Source of the DNA: a virus
IMG/VR virus record: IMGVR_UViG_3300025806_000001
Location: 1 to 55,464 of that record
Length of the DNA: 55,464 nt
Strand: one strand, 5' to 3'
Each line of letters starts with the position of its first letter. Position 1 is the stretch's first letter. The notes under the pieces are model-generated. The model was given only the letters and a program-made list of their open reading frames with translations. It had not been told where the DNA came from and did not search any database. Positions 19,706 through 28,487 of this stretch are shown here, piece after piece. The translations under genes were made by a program, and so were the position numbers.

Positions 19706-21187
19706 ATGTATTTTAAAAATATGAGCTTTGATTTAACGAACGTGCCAGAAGAGCATTTGAAAAAGTTTGCGACTTTATTAGACCGAGCTAAGGAAATTGG
19801 TGAGTCTGAGTTAGCCCGTGATGATTTTATGGCTTTTACAAAAGTTGTGTGGGAAGATTTTATAAATGGACGCCACCATAAGATAATGGCAGAGAAGTTT
19901 AACCGTTTGGCTCGTGGAGAGTTGAAACGATTAATCGTGAATATGCCACCTCGGCACACGAAATCTGAATTCGGAAGTTATTTATTACCTGCGTGGTTGA
20001 TGGGACGTAAGCCTACGTTAAAGATTATGCAGACGACGCACACTGCTGAGTTGGCGTTTAGATTTGGTCGTAAGACACGTAATTTAATGAACTCGGATGC
20101 GTATAAAAAAATTTTTGATGTAGAGTTGCGAGCGGATAGTCAGGCAGCGGGACGTTGGGAAACGTCAAGAGGTGGTGAATATTTTGCTGCGGGAGTTGGT
20201 GGTGCGGTTACTGGACGTGGTGCTGATTTGTTAATTATTGATGACCCCCATAGTGAACAAGATGCGTTAAGTCCTACGGCTATGGAACATGCTTATGAGT
20301 GGTATACGTCAGGACCACGGCAGAGGCTTCAACCTGGAGGGTCTATCGTGATTATTATGACCCGATGGGCAGAAAATGATTTAACAGGTAAGTTGTTGAA
20401 GCAGCAGGGGCGAGATGTTTTAGCTGATAAGTGGGAAGTTGTAGAGTTTCCTGCGTTGATGCCAGAGACTGGTGAGCCGTTGTGGGGTGAGTATTGGAAA
20501 AAGGAAGATTTACTTTCTGTTAAGGGCAGTTTATCAGTAGGTAAGTGGGAAGCTCAGTGGCAGCAAAACCCGACGAGTGAACAGTCAGCTATATTAAAGC
20601 GTGATTGGTGGAAGCGTTGGGAAAAGAAAGAGTTGCCCCCTTTGGAGTATGTGATGCAGAGTTATGATACTGCGTATAGTAAACAGACAACTGCTGATTA
20701 TAGTGCGATAACCACATGGGGTGTATTTTATCCTAGAGAAGGTGAACCACCAAACATTATTCTTGTAGATGCTCAGCGTGGACGATGGGATTTTCCTGAT
20801 TTGCGTAGGCGAGCGTTGGAAGAATACAAGTATTGGGATCCTGAATGTGTGTTAATTGAGGCGAAAGCTTCAGGTATGCCATTGACCCAAGAGTTGCGAA
20901 CTATGGGCATTCCAGTGCAAAATTATAGCCCGAGTAGAGGAAATGATAAGTTCACTCGTGTGAATTCAGTTGCACCTTTACTTGAAAGTGGGTTAGTATG
21001 GGCTCCAGATACTCGATGGGCAGAAGAAGTTGTTGAAGAGTGTGCTGCTTTTCCTGCAGGAGAGCATGATGATTATGTTGATACGGTTACGCAAGCGTTA
21101 CGCAGATTTAGAGAGGGCGGTTTTATTCAACACCCCGAAGATTATGAGGAAGAGGATACAGCTCCTAGAATAAGGAAGTATTATTAA
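19706..21187 (+). CDS. terL: Terminase large subunit
   Basis: 493 aa packaging motor. ATPase: an N-terminal region with LKRLIVNMPPRHTKSEFGSY (about residues 72-91) carrying an atypical Walker A, and ADLLIIDDPHSEQDAL (Walker B, Asp-Asp). Nuclease: QSYDTAYSKQTTADYSA (about 317-333) and a C-terminal HDDYVDTVTQALRRF with the last acidic residues. Full length. The start is uncertain: neither ATG 19706 nor the in-frame ATG 19721 has a good ribosome site, so translation may be modest. The stop overlaps the portal start region by 1 nt. Confidence 0.9.
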   Translation: MYFKNMSFDLTNVPEEHLKKFATLLDRAKEIGESELARDDFMAFTKVVWEDFINGRHHKIMAEKFNRLARGELKRLIVNMPPRHTKSEFGSYLLPAWLMGRKPTLKIMQTTHTAELAFRFGRKTRNLMNSDAYKKIFDVELRADSQAAGRWETSRGGEYFAAGVGGAVTGRGADLLIIDDPHSEQDALSPTAMEHAYEWYTSGPRQRLQPGGSIVIIMTRWAENDLTGKLLKQQGRDVLADKWEVVEFPALMPETGEPLWGEYWKKEDLLSVKGSLSVGKWEAQWQQNPTSEQSAILKRDWWKRWEKKELPPLEYVMQSYDTAYSKQTTADYSAITTWGVFYPREGEPPNIILVDAQRGRWDFPDLRRRALEEYKYWDPECVLIEAKASGMPLTQELRTMGIPVQNYSPSRGNDKFTRVNSVAPLLESGLVWAPDTRWAEEVVEECAAFPAGEHDDYVDTVTQALRRFREGGFIQHPEDYEEEDTAPRIRKYY

Positions 21188-23565
21188 TGGCACAGAACCC
21201 ACGTCCAAGCAATATTGATAGAGCTTTAGTACAAGCCCCGAATGATTTCTTAAGTATAGAAGAAGAGGATCTTGCTCAACAGGAAGATGATTTTTTAAAT
21301 GTCGAGGTTGTTGAGAATGAAGAAGGTGCTGAAGTAAGTTTTGGTGAAGATGAAGTTACGTTTGGTGGTGAGCCAGAAAATTTCTATGATAATTTAGCCC
21401 CGATGGTTTCCGATGCTACATTGACAGGTGTAGCCAGTTATGTGTTAGATTCTGTAGAAGATGACCGTAATAGTCGCGATGATTGGGAAGATACCTATGT
21501 AAAGGGTTTAGATTTACTTGGTATGCGGTATGAAACCCGAAGTGAACCTTTTGAGGGTGCTACTGGAGTTATTCATCCCTTATTAAATGAGGCTGTTACG
21601 CAGTTTCAATCGCAAGCTTATAAAGAGATGTTGCCGAGTTCAGGACCTGTGCGAGCAAATATTGTGGGTACACCTACCCCAGATGCGGAACAACAGGCTC
21701 AACGTGTTCAAGATTACATGAATTACCAAATAATGTATGAAATGGAGGAGTATGAACCTGAGTTTGATCAGATGTTGTATTATCTTGGTTTGGCAGGAAG
21801 TGCGTTTAAGAAGGTATATCGTGATGAGGCGTTGGGCAGACCAGTAAGTAAGTTCATTCCTGCAGAAGATGTGCTTGTACCTTATGTTGCTACTGATTTA
21901 AAGACTGCTGAACGTGTTACTCATGTGATAAAAATGTCTAAAAATGAGTTACGCAAAATGCAAGTGTCGGGTGTTTACCTTGATATGGATAGTAAAGGTA
22001 GCACAAATGACAGTAGTGATTCAATTACCGATGCGTATGATGATATTGAGGGCAGATCACCGTCTGGTACTGATGAACAGTTTACATTATATGAGTGCCA
22101 TTGTTTCTTGGATCTCGAAGATTACCCTGATGTTGATACAACAGGTGAAGAAACAGGTATTAAGCTCCCTTATATTGTAACTGTTTGCCTAGATACGAAT
22201 GAAGTTTTGGCAATTAGGCGTAATTTCACCCCAGATGACCCTAAAAAAGATAAAATTCCACATTTTGTGCAGTATAAATTTACTCCAGGATTAGGTTTTT
22301 ATGGTTTTGGCTTAATTCACTTGCTTGGAAATTTATCTCGCACTGCTACAGCTAATTTACGTCAGTTAATTGACGCAGGTACGTTGAGTAATATGCCAGC
22401 AGGATTTAAAGCGAGAGGTTTACGCATTGCAGATGAGGCAAACCCATTATCTCCTGGAGAATTTAGGGATGTAGATGTTCCTGGAGGTGATTTAAAAGCT
22501 TCTTTAATGCCGTTACCTTATAAAGAACCCTCTGGAACGTTGTTTCAGTTGATGGGTTTTGTAGTAGAAGCAGCCCAACGCTTTATCGGGACAACTGATA
22601 TGGGTATGGGGCAGGGTAATACAGAAATGCCTGTCGGTACTACTATTGCATTATTGGAACGTGGCTCACGAATCGTGAGTGCGGTGCATAAACGGTTGCA
22701 TACGTCTATGAAATCAGAGTTAAGGATGCTTGGACGTTTGTTTGCAGAAGATCCTACCCCTTATCCGTACAATGTTGGTGTAGATGGTATGATTAAGATG
22801 CAAGATTTTGATAATCGTGTAGATATTTTACCAGTAAGTGACCCAAATATATTTAGTATGTCGCAAAGAGTTGTTTTAGCACAAGAACAGTTGAAATTAG
22901 CTCAGGCAGCACCTGAATTGCACAATTTATATGAGTCATATAAGCGTGTTTATGAGGCATTGGGCGTAAGTAATATCGAACAAATATTAAACCCAGAACC
23001 ACAGCCACAGCCGTTAGATCCGTCTACAGAAAACCAAGAGGCGAGTAAAGCAGCAGCAGGTCAGGGTAAAATGCAAGCATTTCCGCAACAAGACCATGAT
23101 GCACACATCGCAGTACATTCTGCGTATATGAATAGTAAGATTGCACAGTTGCAGCCACCGCTGTTAATGACATTAGAGAAACATATTTATGAACATTTGG
23201 GTATGAAAGCCCAAGTAATGCACGATCAACAGATGGCACAAGACCCACAGGCAGGACAGCAACCGCCTGAGGAACATGATAAGATGATTGCACAGATACA
23301 GGCACAATTAATTGCTGAGTATCAAAAAACGCAGCCACCTGCACAAGAAGATGACCCACTTGTACGCATAAAAGAGCAAGAGTTGCAGTTGCGTCAACAA
23401 GAGATGGTAGCTGACCAACAAAACGATCAGCAAAAACTTGCACTTGACCAACAACGTGCTCAACAAAACTTCCAGTTAGGGCGTGACCGTATAGATAGTA
23501 CGGAGGATATAGCTCAGATGCGAGCTCGTATTGCTCTGCAAAAACAAAATCAAACGAGGGGGTAA
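21187..23565 (+). CDS. Portal protein (P22-like)
   Basis: 792 aa dodecameric head-tail connector. EPFEGATGVIHPLLNEAVTQ (about 117-136), SSGPVRANIVG, LGLAGSAFKKVYRDEALGRP, FIPAEDVLVPY and the wing/stem region LIDAGTLSNMPAGFKARGLR place it with P22-type portals of podoviruses. The last 180 residues are rich in Gln, Ala and acidic residues (helical barrel or internal tail). Slightly longer than P22 gp1 (725 aa). It starts on the last base of terL, so the two are co-translated. Confidence 0.88.
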   Translation: MAQNPRPSNIDRALVQAPNDFLSIEEEDLAQQEDDFLNVEVVENEEGAEVSFGEDEVTFGGEPENFYDNLAPMVSDATLTGVASYVLDSVEDDRNSRDDWEDTYVKGLDLLGMRYETRSEPFEGATGVIHPLLNEAVTQFQSQAYKEMLPSSGPVRANIVGTPTPDAEQQAQRVQDYMNYQIMYEMEEYEPEFDQMLYYLGLAGSAFKKVYRDEALGRPVSKFIPAEDVLVPYVATDLKTAERVTHVIKMSKNELRKMQVSGVYLDMDSKGSTNDSSDSITDAYDDIEGRSPSGTDEQFTLYECHCFLDLEDYPDVDTTGEETGIKLPYIVTVCLDTNEVLAIRRNFTPDDPKKDKIPHFVQYKFTPGLGFYGFGLIHLLGNLSRTATANLRQLIDAGTLSNMPAGFKARGLRIADEANPLSPGEFRDVDVPGGDLKASLMPLPYKEPSGTLFQLMGFVVEAAQRFIGTTDMGMGQGNTEMPVGTTIALLERGSRIVSAVHKRLHTSMKSELRMLGRLFAEDPTPYPYNVGVDGMIKMQDFDNRVDILPVSDPNIFSMSQRVVLAQEQLKLAQAAPELHNLYESYKRVYEALGVSNIEQILNPEPQPQPLDPSTENQEASKAAAGQGKMQAFPQQDHDAHIAVHSAYMNSKIAQLQPPLLMTLEKHIYEHLGMKAQVMHDQQMAQDPQAGQQPPEEHDKMIAQIQAQLIAEYQKTQPPAQEDDPLVRIKEQELQLRQQEMVADQQNDQQKLALDQQRAQQNFQLGRDRIDSTEDIAQMRARIALQKQNQTRG

Positions 23566-23566
23566 T

Positions 23567-23794
23567 ATGGCTAAAAAGAAAACTAAAAATAAAAAAGAGG
23601 AGTCGTTTGATGTTGCGATTATTATTGGTGCTCCAAGCATGGGTAGAGAAACTAGGCGAGGTAGTCGTCAAAAATTGTCTCATGGTGGGCAGCCTTACTT
23701 TATGGGGAACGCCTATCCTTCCCCCGATACTGACAGGATTAGTCGTGGTGGTGGTGCTGCGTTTTCTGGGATAAAATTTAGAGGAGTTAAATAA
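23567..23794 (+). CDS. Small basic virion-region protein, 75 aa
   Basis: ATG 23567, 1 nt after the portal stop, with GAGGGGG upstream, is preferred over a longer in-frame start inside portal. Lys-rich start (AKKKTKNKKEE), then RETRRGSRQKLSHGGQ and a Gly-rich C terminus RGGGAAFSGIKFRGVK. The C-terminal pattern resembles tails of other small phage proteins I have seen. Function unknown. Confidence 0.6.
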   Translation: MAKKKTKNKKEESFDVAIIIGAPSMGRETRRGSRQKLSHGGQPYFMGNAYPSPDTDRISRGGGAAFSGIKFRGVK

Positions 23795-24031
23795 ATGGGC
23801 GTATTTGATAAGCTAGGTGATTTTCTTGACCAAATTCAAACAACCGAACAATATACAAAAGAAACTTTAAAAAATGATGGGGGTAAAAAATCTAAAAACG
23901 CCAAAAATCCTCGTTATCCTGTTGCTGAACAGAAGCAAGGCGAAAGAGCAAGAATAAAAAAAGAATTGAATGATTCTTTTATTGCTATGTCAAAAGAAGT
24001 AAGAAGAAAAAAAGGTAAAGGAGGGCGATAA
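23795..24031 (+). CDS. Small basic protein, 78 aa
   Basis: Not recognised. Starts directly after the preceding stop with AGAGGAG upstream. Amphipathic N-terminal helix (MGVFDKLGDFLDQIQ), then a highly basic region ending KKGKGGR. No Cys, no membrane segment. Confidence 0.55.
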   Translation: MGVFDKLGDFLDQIQTTEQYTKETLKNDGGKKSKNAKNPRYPVAEQKQGERARIKKELNDSFIAMSKEVRRKKGKGGR

Positions 24032-24032
24032 A

Positions 24033-24305
24033 ATGGATAAACGATTAAAGCAGCTTATACAGTTAGCTGAAGAGGGCAATGAAGAAGCAGCCTCTGATAT
24101 TGCAAAAGAATTTCCTGCCCAATACGAAAAGATATTTGGTATTCCTATGCCTAAGTTGGTTAAAAAAAGTGGGGGAGGCATAATTGATAGAGAGCCTATA
24201 ACTCCTGCACAAGGAACTCAAAAAGATACCCCTGCAAAAAGAAAATCAAAACCTCAAGGGGTGGGTATTGCTAAAAAAGGATTTGGAAAAGCTTACATCC
24301 AATGA
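24033..24305 (+). CDS. Small basic protein, 90 aa
   Basis: Not recognised. The N-terminal 40 residues look like a helical pair (LKQLIQLAEEGNEEAASDIA, similar to a tetratricopeptide-like unit), followed by a Lys/Pro-rich segment. Overlaps the next gene by 4 nt (ATGA). Confidence 0.55.
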   Translation: MDKRLKQLIQLAEEGNEEAASDIAKEFPAQYEKIFGIPMPKLVKKSGGGIIDREPITPAQGTQKDTPAKRKSKPQGVGIAKKGFGKAYIQ

Positions 24306-24661
24306 CAGAGTTTAAAAAAGCAGATACTAACGGTAACGGAGTTATCGAAAAAGTTGAATGGAATAAACTAGCCTTGGAAGACCGTAGGCTAGAAATAGTT
24401 GATCGTGATTTAAAACGTAATGCTGAGCGTAGATTTACAGGTTTTGCATTAGCAGGGATGTTGATTTATCCGTTTATTATACTGCTTGCTTCAGTTTTAG
24501 GTTTTGATAAAGCAGCTACGTTGATTACCGATATTGCAAGTGTTTATGTGATTGCTGCTTCAGGTGTTGTGGCTGCGTTTATGGGATTCAACGCTTACTC
24601 TGCAAAGGCTGACAAAAAGTCATCAAGCATAAAGATGGAAGAACATAACAATGGAAAATGA
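24302..24661 (+). CDS. EF-hand-like membrane protein, possible holin, 119 aa
   Basis: Residues 8-20 (DTNGNGVIEKVEW) have the D-x-N-x-N-G-x-I-x-x-x-E spacing of an EF-hand calcium loop. Two hydrophobic helices follow (about 50-72, FALAGMLIYPFIILLASVLG; and 80-100, SVYVIAASGVVAAFMGFNAY). Position at the head of a lysis cassette and two membrane helices fit a holin-like or holin-regulating protein. Function is inferred. Confidence 0.55.
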   Translation: MTEFKKADTNGNGVIEKVEWNKLALEDRRLEIVDRDLKRNAERRFTGFALAGMLIYPFIILLASVLGFDKAATLITDIASVYVIAASGVVAAFMGFNAYSAKADKKSSSIKMEEHNNGK

Positions 24662-24857
24662 TGTTATCATTGAGCAATCAGCTTCCACGATAGGCACTAA
24701 AACAATAAACATTGGGACAGGTGGCTCTAGTGATGTTGAAGCAGGAATCGAATTTATTTACCATATGCGTGAACATTTGTTAGATATTGGTGTAGCTACC
24801 GTTTACGGTCTTACTGTGTTTGCTTTGGTTATGTGGTTGAAAAAGAAACTCTCTTAA
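24651..24857 (+). CDS. Single-pass membrane protein, 68 aa
   Basis: Polar N terminus, then one hydrophobic helix (ATVYGLTVFALVMWL, about 49-63) and a KKK end, giving a likely N-out or N-in anchor. Overlaps the upstream gene by 11 nt. Possibly an accessory lysis or spanin-like protein; no lipobox seen. Confidence 0.55.
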   Translation: MENDVIIEQSASTIGTKTINIGTGGSSDVEAGIEFIYHMREHLLDIGVATVYGLTVFALVMWLKKKLS

Positions 24858-24866
24858 GGAAGCAAA

Positions 24867-25538
24867 ATGGCAAACATTTACACTCCTAAAGAAAATGAAG
24901 AAATTCTAACTCCTTTTAGTCCTGTAATGGGGTATAAAAAAATGTCTGATGCGTTTGTACAGAAATGTAATAACGCAGTAAACGATGAAATGGAAGATTG
25001 GTCAGGCAACCTTGTAGGCAAGGTTAGCCAAGAATTAAAATTCACAGATGAACTCAATCAAGCATGGTCTGAAGAGTTTGGTCAGTTTTTAATGAAATAT
25101 CAAAGTCATGCAGAGTTGTATACTTCTATGGGTAAACGCAACATAACGCCTGATATATTTGATTATAGATTAGAAATAACAAGTGGTTGGTTTGTTCGTC
25201 AGTTTGAAAATGAATATAACCCTATACATACTCACCAAGGGTCATTACTTTCTTGCGTTGGCTATTTACAATTACCTGACGGAATAGAAAAAGAGTGGGA
25301 AGAAGATTACAAAGATCACCACCCTAGTCATGGTCATATACAATTTATTCATGGGCAAGCAGCGAACCATGAAGGTTCTAATTTTTTGATGAAACCAACA
25401 GTAGGTGACTTTATAGTTTTTCCTGCTCATTTACACCATTGTGTTTACCCTTTTAAAACTATTGGCGAAAGAAGGTCTTTTAGTGTAAACTTCACTATAG
25501 CTGCATCACCAAAGGAGAAAACAAATGAGCATAATTAG
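24867..25538 (+). CDS. 2OG-Fe(II) oxygenase family protein
   Basis: 223 aa. Double-stranded beta-helix pattern: YNPIHTHQGSLLSCVGYL carries the first metal His, VGDFIVFPAHLHHCVYPF the distal His, and ERRSFSVNF the 2-oxoglutarate Arg. It fits the putative 2OG-Fe(II) oxygenase group common in marine phages. The substrate is unknown: protein or nucleotide hydroxylation are both possible. It lies, oddly, within the lysis cassette, overlapping the holin gene by 14 nt. Confidence 0.75.
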   Translation: MANIYTPKENEEILTPFSPVMGYKKMSDAFVQKCNNAVNDEMEDWSGNLVGKVSQELKFTDELNQAWSEEFGQFLMKYQSHAELYTSMGKRNITPDIFDYRLEITSGWFVRQFENEYNPIHTHQGSLLSCVGYLQLPDGIEKEWEEDYKDHHPSHGHIQFIHGQAANHEGSNFLMKPTVGDFIVFPAHLHHCVYPFKTIGERRSFSVNFTIAASPKEKTNEHN

Positions 25539-25926
25539 CAGTCTCATAGGTCCTGTTTCTGGAATACTAGATAAAGTTATAGAAGATAAAGATCAAAAAG
25601 CTCAGTTGGCACACGAAATTGCCACTATGTCTGATACTCATGCCCAACAAGCTTTGCTCGCACAATTAGAGATAAATAAAGCGGAAGCTGCATCGGGTAG
25701 TTTGTTTAAAGGAGGTTGGCGACCTTTTGTAGGATGGACATGTGGTGTTGCCTTATTGTACCACTTTATTTTAACTCCGTTGATTTTGTTTGGGGTAAGC
25801 CTTTCAGGAGCTACTATACCGCCTCTACCTGAATTTGATATGAGCAGTTTAATGACAGTATTGATGGGTATGCTCGGTTTAGGTGGATTACGAACTTATG
25901 AGAAACAAAAAGGATTAACAAAGTGA
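25525..25926 (+). CDS. Holin, 3-TM GTA type
   Basis: 133 aa. SIISSLIGPVSGILDKVIED opening, coiled middle (KAQLAHEIATMSDTHAQQAL), then FKGGWRPFVGWTCGVALLYH and further hydrophobic segments match the holin family described for gene-transfer-agent release. Placed directly before the endolysin with a GTGA overlap. AAAGGAG lies 7 nt before the ATG. Confidence 0.8.
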   Translation: MSIISSLIGPVSGILDKVIEDKDQKAQLAHEIATMSDTHAQQALLAQLEINKAEAASGSLFKGGWRPFVGWTCGVALLYHFILTPLILFGVSLSGATIPPLPEFDMSSLMTVLMGMLGLGGLRTYEKQKGLTK

Positions 25927-26438
25927 AACAAAATTTTGACAAATGTTTGACTATGCTTTTAAAACATGAGGGTGGTTTTGTCGATCACCCTAAAGATCCT
26001 GGAGGCATGACAAATTTAGGAGTTACTAAAGCTGTTTATGATAAATGGATTGGTAGAGAATCTACCGAAGCAGAGATGCGTGGTTTAACCCAAGATGATG
26101 TAGCTCCTATTTATAAAAAGAATTATTGGGATAGGTGCAAATGTGACCAACTCCCTAGTGGTGCAGACTGGTCTGTTTTTGATTGGGCAGTAAACTCTGG
26201 TACAGGCAGAGCTTCTAAAGCTATGCAGAAAATAGTCGGGGCAAAACAAGATGGTGCTATTGGTCCGAAAACTTTACAAATGATTGCAAATGAAAAGGCA
26301 GAGTTTTTAGTAGAAAAAATGTATGATCAAAGGCAGTCTTTTTATGAAAAGTTAAATACTTTTGAAACTTTTGGTCGTGGTTGGACTAGAAGAAATAAAG
26401 AAACAAAAGAAACAGCATTAGAGTTAATTCATGAATGA
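25923..26438 (+). CDS. Endolysin, glycoside hydrolase 108 type
   Basis: 171 aa, GTG start overlapping the holin stop. MLLKHEGGFVDHPKDPGGMT carries the catalytic Glu (E16) in the HEGGF signature; TNLGVTKAVYDKWIGR, APIYKKNYWDR and a C-terminal peptidoglycan-binding-like part (GAKQDGAIGPKTLQMI) complete the family layout. It cleaves the glycan backbone of peptidoglycan at lysis. No signal peptide, so it relies on the holin. Confidence 0.9.
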   Translation: MKQNFDKCLTMLLKHEGGFVDHPKDPGGMTNLGVTKAVYDKWIGRESTEAEMRGLTQDDVAPIYKKNYWDRCKCDQLPSGADWSVFDWAVNSGTGRASKAMQKIVGAKQDGAIGPKTLQMIANEKAEFLVEKMYDQRQSFYEKLNTFETFGRGWTRRNKETKETALELIHE

Positions 26439-26625
26439 CCTTTACATTTATGAGAAAATGCTTAAAAATGTTCGTGATCGGCAAAGTTTGTTAAAAGAGG
26501 CTATATGTATTGGTCCTATAGCAGACTTTACCGCATTTAAAGAATTACGAGCTCGTTTAGATGAACTCGCCCAAACTGAACAGGATTTAAAAGACCTGCT
26601 AGAGAAAGTAAATAAAAATGACTAA
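26431..26625 (+). CDS. Small coiled-coil protein, 64 aa
   Basis: Not recognised beyond its form: nearly all helical with heptads (LRARLDELAQTEQDLKDLLE). Overlaps the endolysin by 8 nt and the cochaperonin by 8 nt. Possibly a head-assembly or lysis accessory. Confidence 0.6.
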   Translation: MNDLYIYEKMLKNVRDRQSLLKEAICIGPIADFTAFKELRARLDELAQTEQDLKDLLEKVNKND

Positions 26626-27085
26626 AACACTATATGTGCCTGATTATATTGCTAAGAAAAAGAAAAAAGAAAAAGGGGAGCTTGAAAAAGCGTATGTATC
26701 TGCAGAAGATAGATACTTAGAACCTTCCAAACTTACCGAAAATGCGTTAGATAAATTACCTCAACCGACAGGTTGGCGTCTTTTGATATTGCCGTATCAA
26801 GGTAAGAAACAAACAATGGGCGGTATAATTGTTCCTGACGAAGTTAGAGAACGTGAAGCCGTTGCCACAGTATGTGGCTATGTATTGAGAGTTGGTCCAT
26901 TAGCGTACCAAGACTCTAGTAAATTTGGCGATGATACTCCTCCTTGGTGTAAAGAAAAGGATTGGGTTTTGTTCGGCAGATATGCGGGAAGTAGATTTAA
27001 AATCGAGGGTGGAGAAGTCCGCATTCTTAATGATGATGAGATAATAGCTCGCATTAATAACCCCGATGATATTTTGCACCTTTAA
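26618..27085 (+). CDS. GroES-like cochaperonin
   Basis: 155 aa. LPQPTGWRLLILPY, GGIIVPDEVREREAVATVCG and VLRVGPLAY form the beta-barrel and the edge of the mobile loop that contacts GroEL (GGIIVP). A Lys-rich N-terminal extension of about 45 residues is longer than cellular GroES (about 97 aa). By analogy with T4 gp31, it would redirect host GroEL to fold the capsid protein. No GroEL is encoded. Placed directly before scaffold and capsid genes. Confidence 0.82.
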   Translation: MTKTLYVPDYIAKKKKKEKGELEKAYVSAEDRYLEPSKLTENALDKLPQPTGWRLLILPYQGKKQTMGGIIVPDEVREREAVATVCGYVLRVGPLAYQDSSKFGDDTPPWCKEKDWVLFGRYAGSRFKIEGGEVRILNDDEIIARINNPDDILHL

Positions 27086-27100
27086 TTACATGGAGTAACC

Positions 27101-28000
27101 ATGCCACAAGCAGCACAAAAACAAGACCAAGAGGTCGAAGAAAAAGAAACTGACGAGGTTGAAGTCGAGGTTCTTGAAACCGAAGAGCAAGAAAAACCTG
27201 AAGTTGAAGTTGAAACTCAATCAAAACCAGAACAATCTGGTGATGAACTAGAGCAATACAGCGAAGGTGTTAAAAAACGAATTAGTAAGCTTACAGCTAA
27301 GATGCGTGAAGCTGAACGTCGAGAACAAGCAGCTATACAATATGCTCAAGCAGCTAAAAAAGAGCTTGAAGAAAACCAAAAGAAAAACCTTTCTTTAGAT
27401 AACTCTTATGTTAACGAATTTGAGAATAGAATAAAGCTACAAGATCAACTTTATAGAAATACTTTGAAAGAAGCTATTGATAGAGGTGATGTTGATGGTC
27501 AAGTAGAAGCTCAAAGACAACTTGCTAATGTAGCCTCGCAAAACGATAAACTTGCGATGGTAAAACAACAGCAAGAACAACGAGCTCGACAACCTGTTCC
27601 TGTGCAACAACCGATGCAACAGCAACAGCAACGACAACCTGCACCACCAGACCCTAAAGCAGCAGCGTGGGCAGATAAAAATGATTGGTTTGGCACAGAT
27701 GAGCCTATGACCTTAACTGCTTTTTCTATCCACAAAACTTTAGTGGAAAGCGAAGGTTGGGATCCACACAGCGACGATTATTATGCTGAGGTTGATAAAC
27801 GAATCAGACAAGAGTTTCCCCATAAATTTGGTGGTACGACTAGACAAAGTGGTCCAGTTGTAGCTTCGGCAAGTCGTGGTGGACAGAAAAAAGGCAAACA
27901 AAAGATACAATTAACAAAATCAGAGGTTGCAATCGCTGACAAACTTGGTGTATCTTATGAACAGTATGCGAGACAAAAAGCTCGTATGCAGAATACGTGA
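27101..28000 (+). CDS. Probable scaffolding protein
   Basis: 299 aa. A strongly acidic N terminus (EVEEKETDEVEVEVLETEEQ), a long coiled coil (about 60-165), a Gln/Pro-rich linker and a basic C terminus (GGQKKGKQKIQL), the charge layout of podoviral scaffolds, whose basic end binds the shell interior. The location just before the capsid gene supports this; sequence families of scaffolds are poorly conserved. Confidence 0.65.
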   Translation: MPQAAQKQDQEVEEKETDEVEVEVLETEEQEKPEVEVETQSKPEQSGDELEQYSEGVKKRISKLTAKMREAERREQAAIQYAQAAKKELEENQKKNLSLDNSYVNEFENRIKLQDQLYRNTLKEAIDRGDVDGQVEAQRQLANVASQNDKLAMVKQQQEQRARQPVPVQQPMQQQQQRQPAPPDPKAAAWADKNDWFGTDEPMTLTAFSIHKTLVESEGWDPHSDDYYAEVDKRIRQEFPHKFGGTTRQSGPVVASASRGGQKKGKQKIQLTKSEVAIADKLGVSYEQYARQKARMQNT

Positions 28001-28010
28001 GGATAAAATT

Positions 28011-28469
28011 ATGAATGATAGAAGCCCACGCTCATCCCAAACTAGGGAAAAAACCGTCCGCAATAAACCGTGGACACCACCGTCACAATTAGACGCTCCA
28101 CCCCCTCCAGAGGGATATGTTCATCGTTGGGTCCGTGAATCAGTCATGGGTTTTGATGATAAAAAGAACCTTTCTGCTCGGCTACGCGAAGGCTTTGAAT
28201 TAGTTCGTGCTGATGAGTATCCAGACTTTGAAGCTCCTACCGTCCAAGATGGTAAACACGCAGGTGTTATTGGAGTTGGCGGTTTAGTACTCGCAAGAAT
28301 TCCCACAGAAACAGTTGGTCAACGAACAGCTTACTTCCAAGGTCAAACTCAAGATCAAATGGATGCAGTTGACAACGATCTCATGAGGGAACAACACCCA
28401 TCCATGCCTATTAGCAAACCTGATAGGCAATCTCGTGTAACCTTCGGGGGAGATAAATCCTCTGAATAA
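28011..28469 (+). CDS. Conserved head-region protein, 152 aa
   Basis: ATG 28011 (GAGGAT upstream) is preferred to in-frame starts in the scaffold gene. PPPPEGYVHRWVRESVMGFD, then KNLSARLREGFELVRADEYP, and a late TAYFQGQTQDQMDAVDNDLM are a pattern I recognise in marine podoviruses and myoviruses next to the capsid gene. Function unknown; perhaps a capsid accessory. Confidence 0.65.
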   Translation: MNDRSPRSSQTREKTVRNKPWTPPSQLDAPPPPEGYVHRWVRESVMGFDDKKNLSARLREGFELVRADEYPDFEAPTVQDGKHAGVIGVGGLVLARIPTETVGQRTAYFQGQTQDQMDAVDNDLMREQHPSMPISKPDRQSRVTFGGDKSSE

Positions 28470-28487
28470 TTTTTAGGAGACTAATCC

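Noticed and set aside
23024-23683. 219-codon open frame on the minus strand opposite the portal C terminus
   Set aside because: It lies entirely opposite the Gln-rich end of portal, has repetitive composition from that region, and lacks a ribosome site or promoter; it is a shadow frame.
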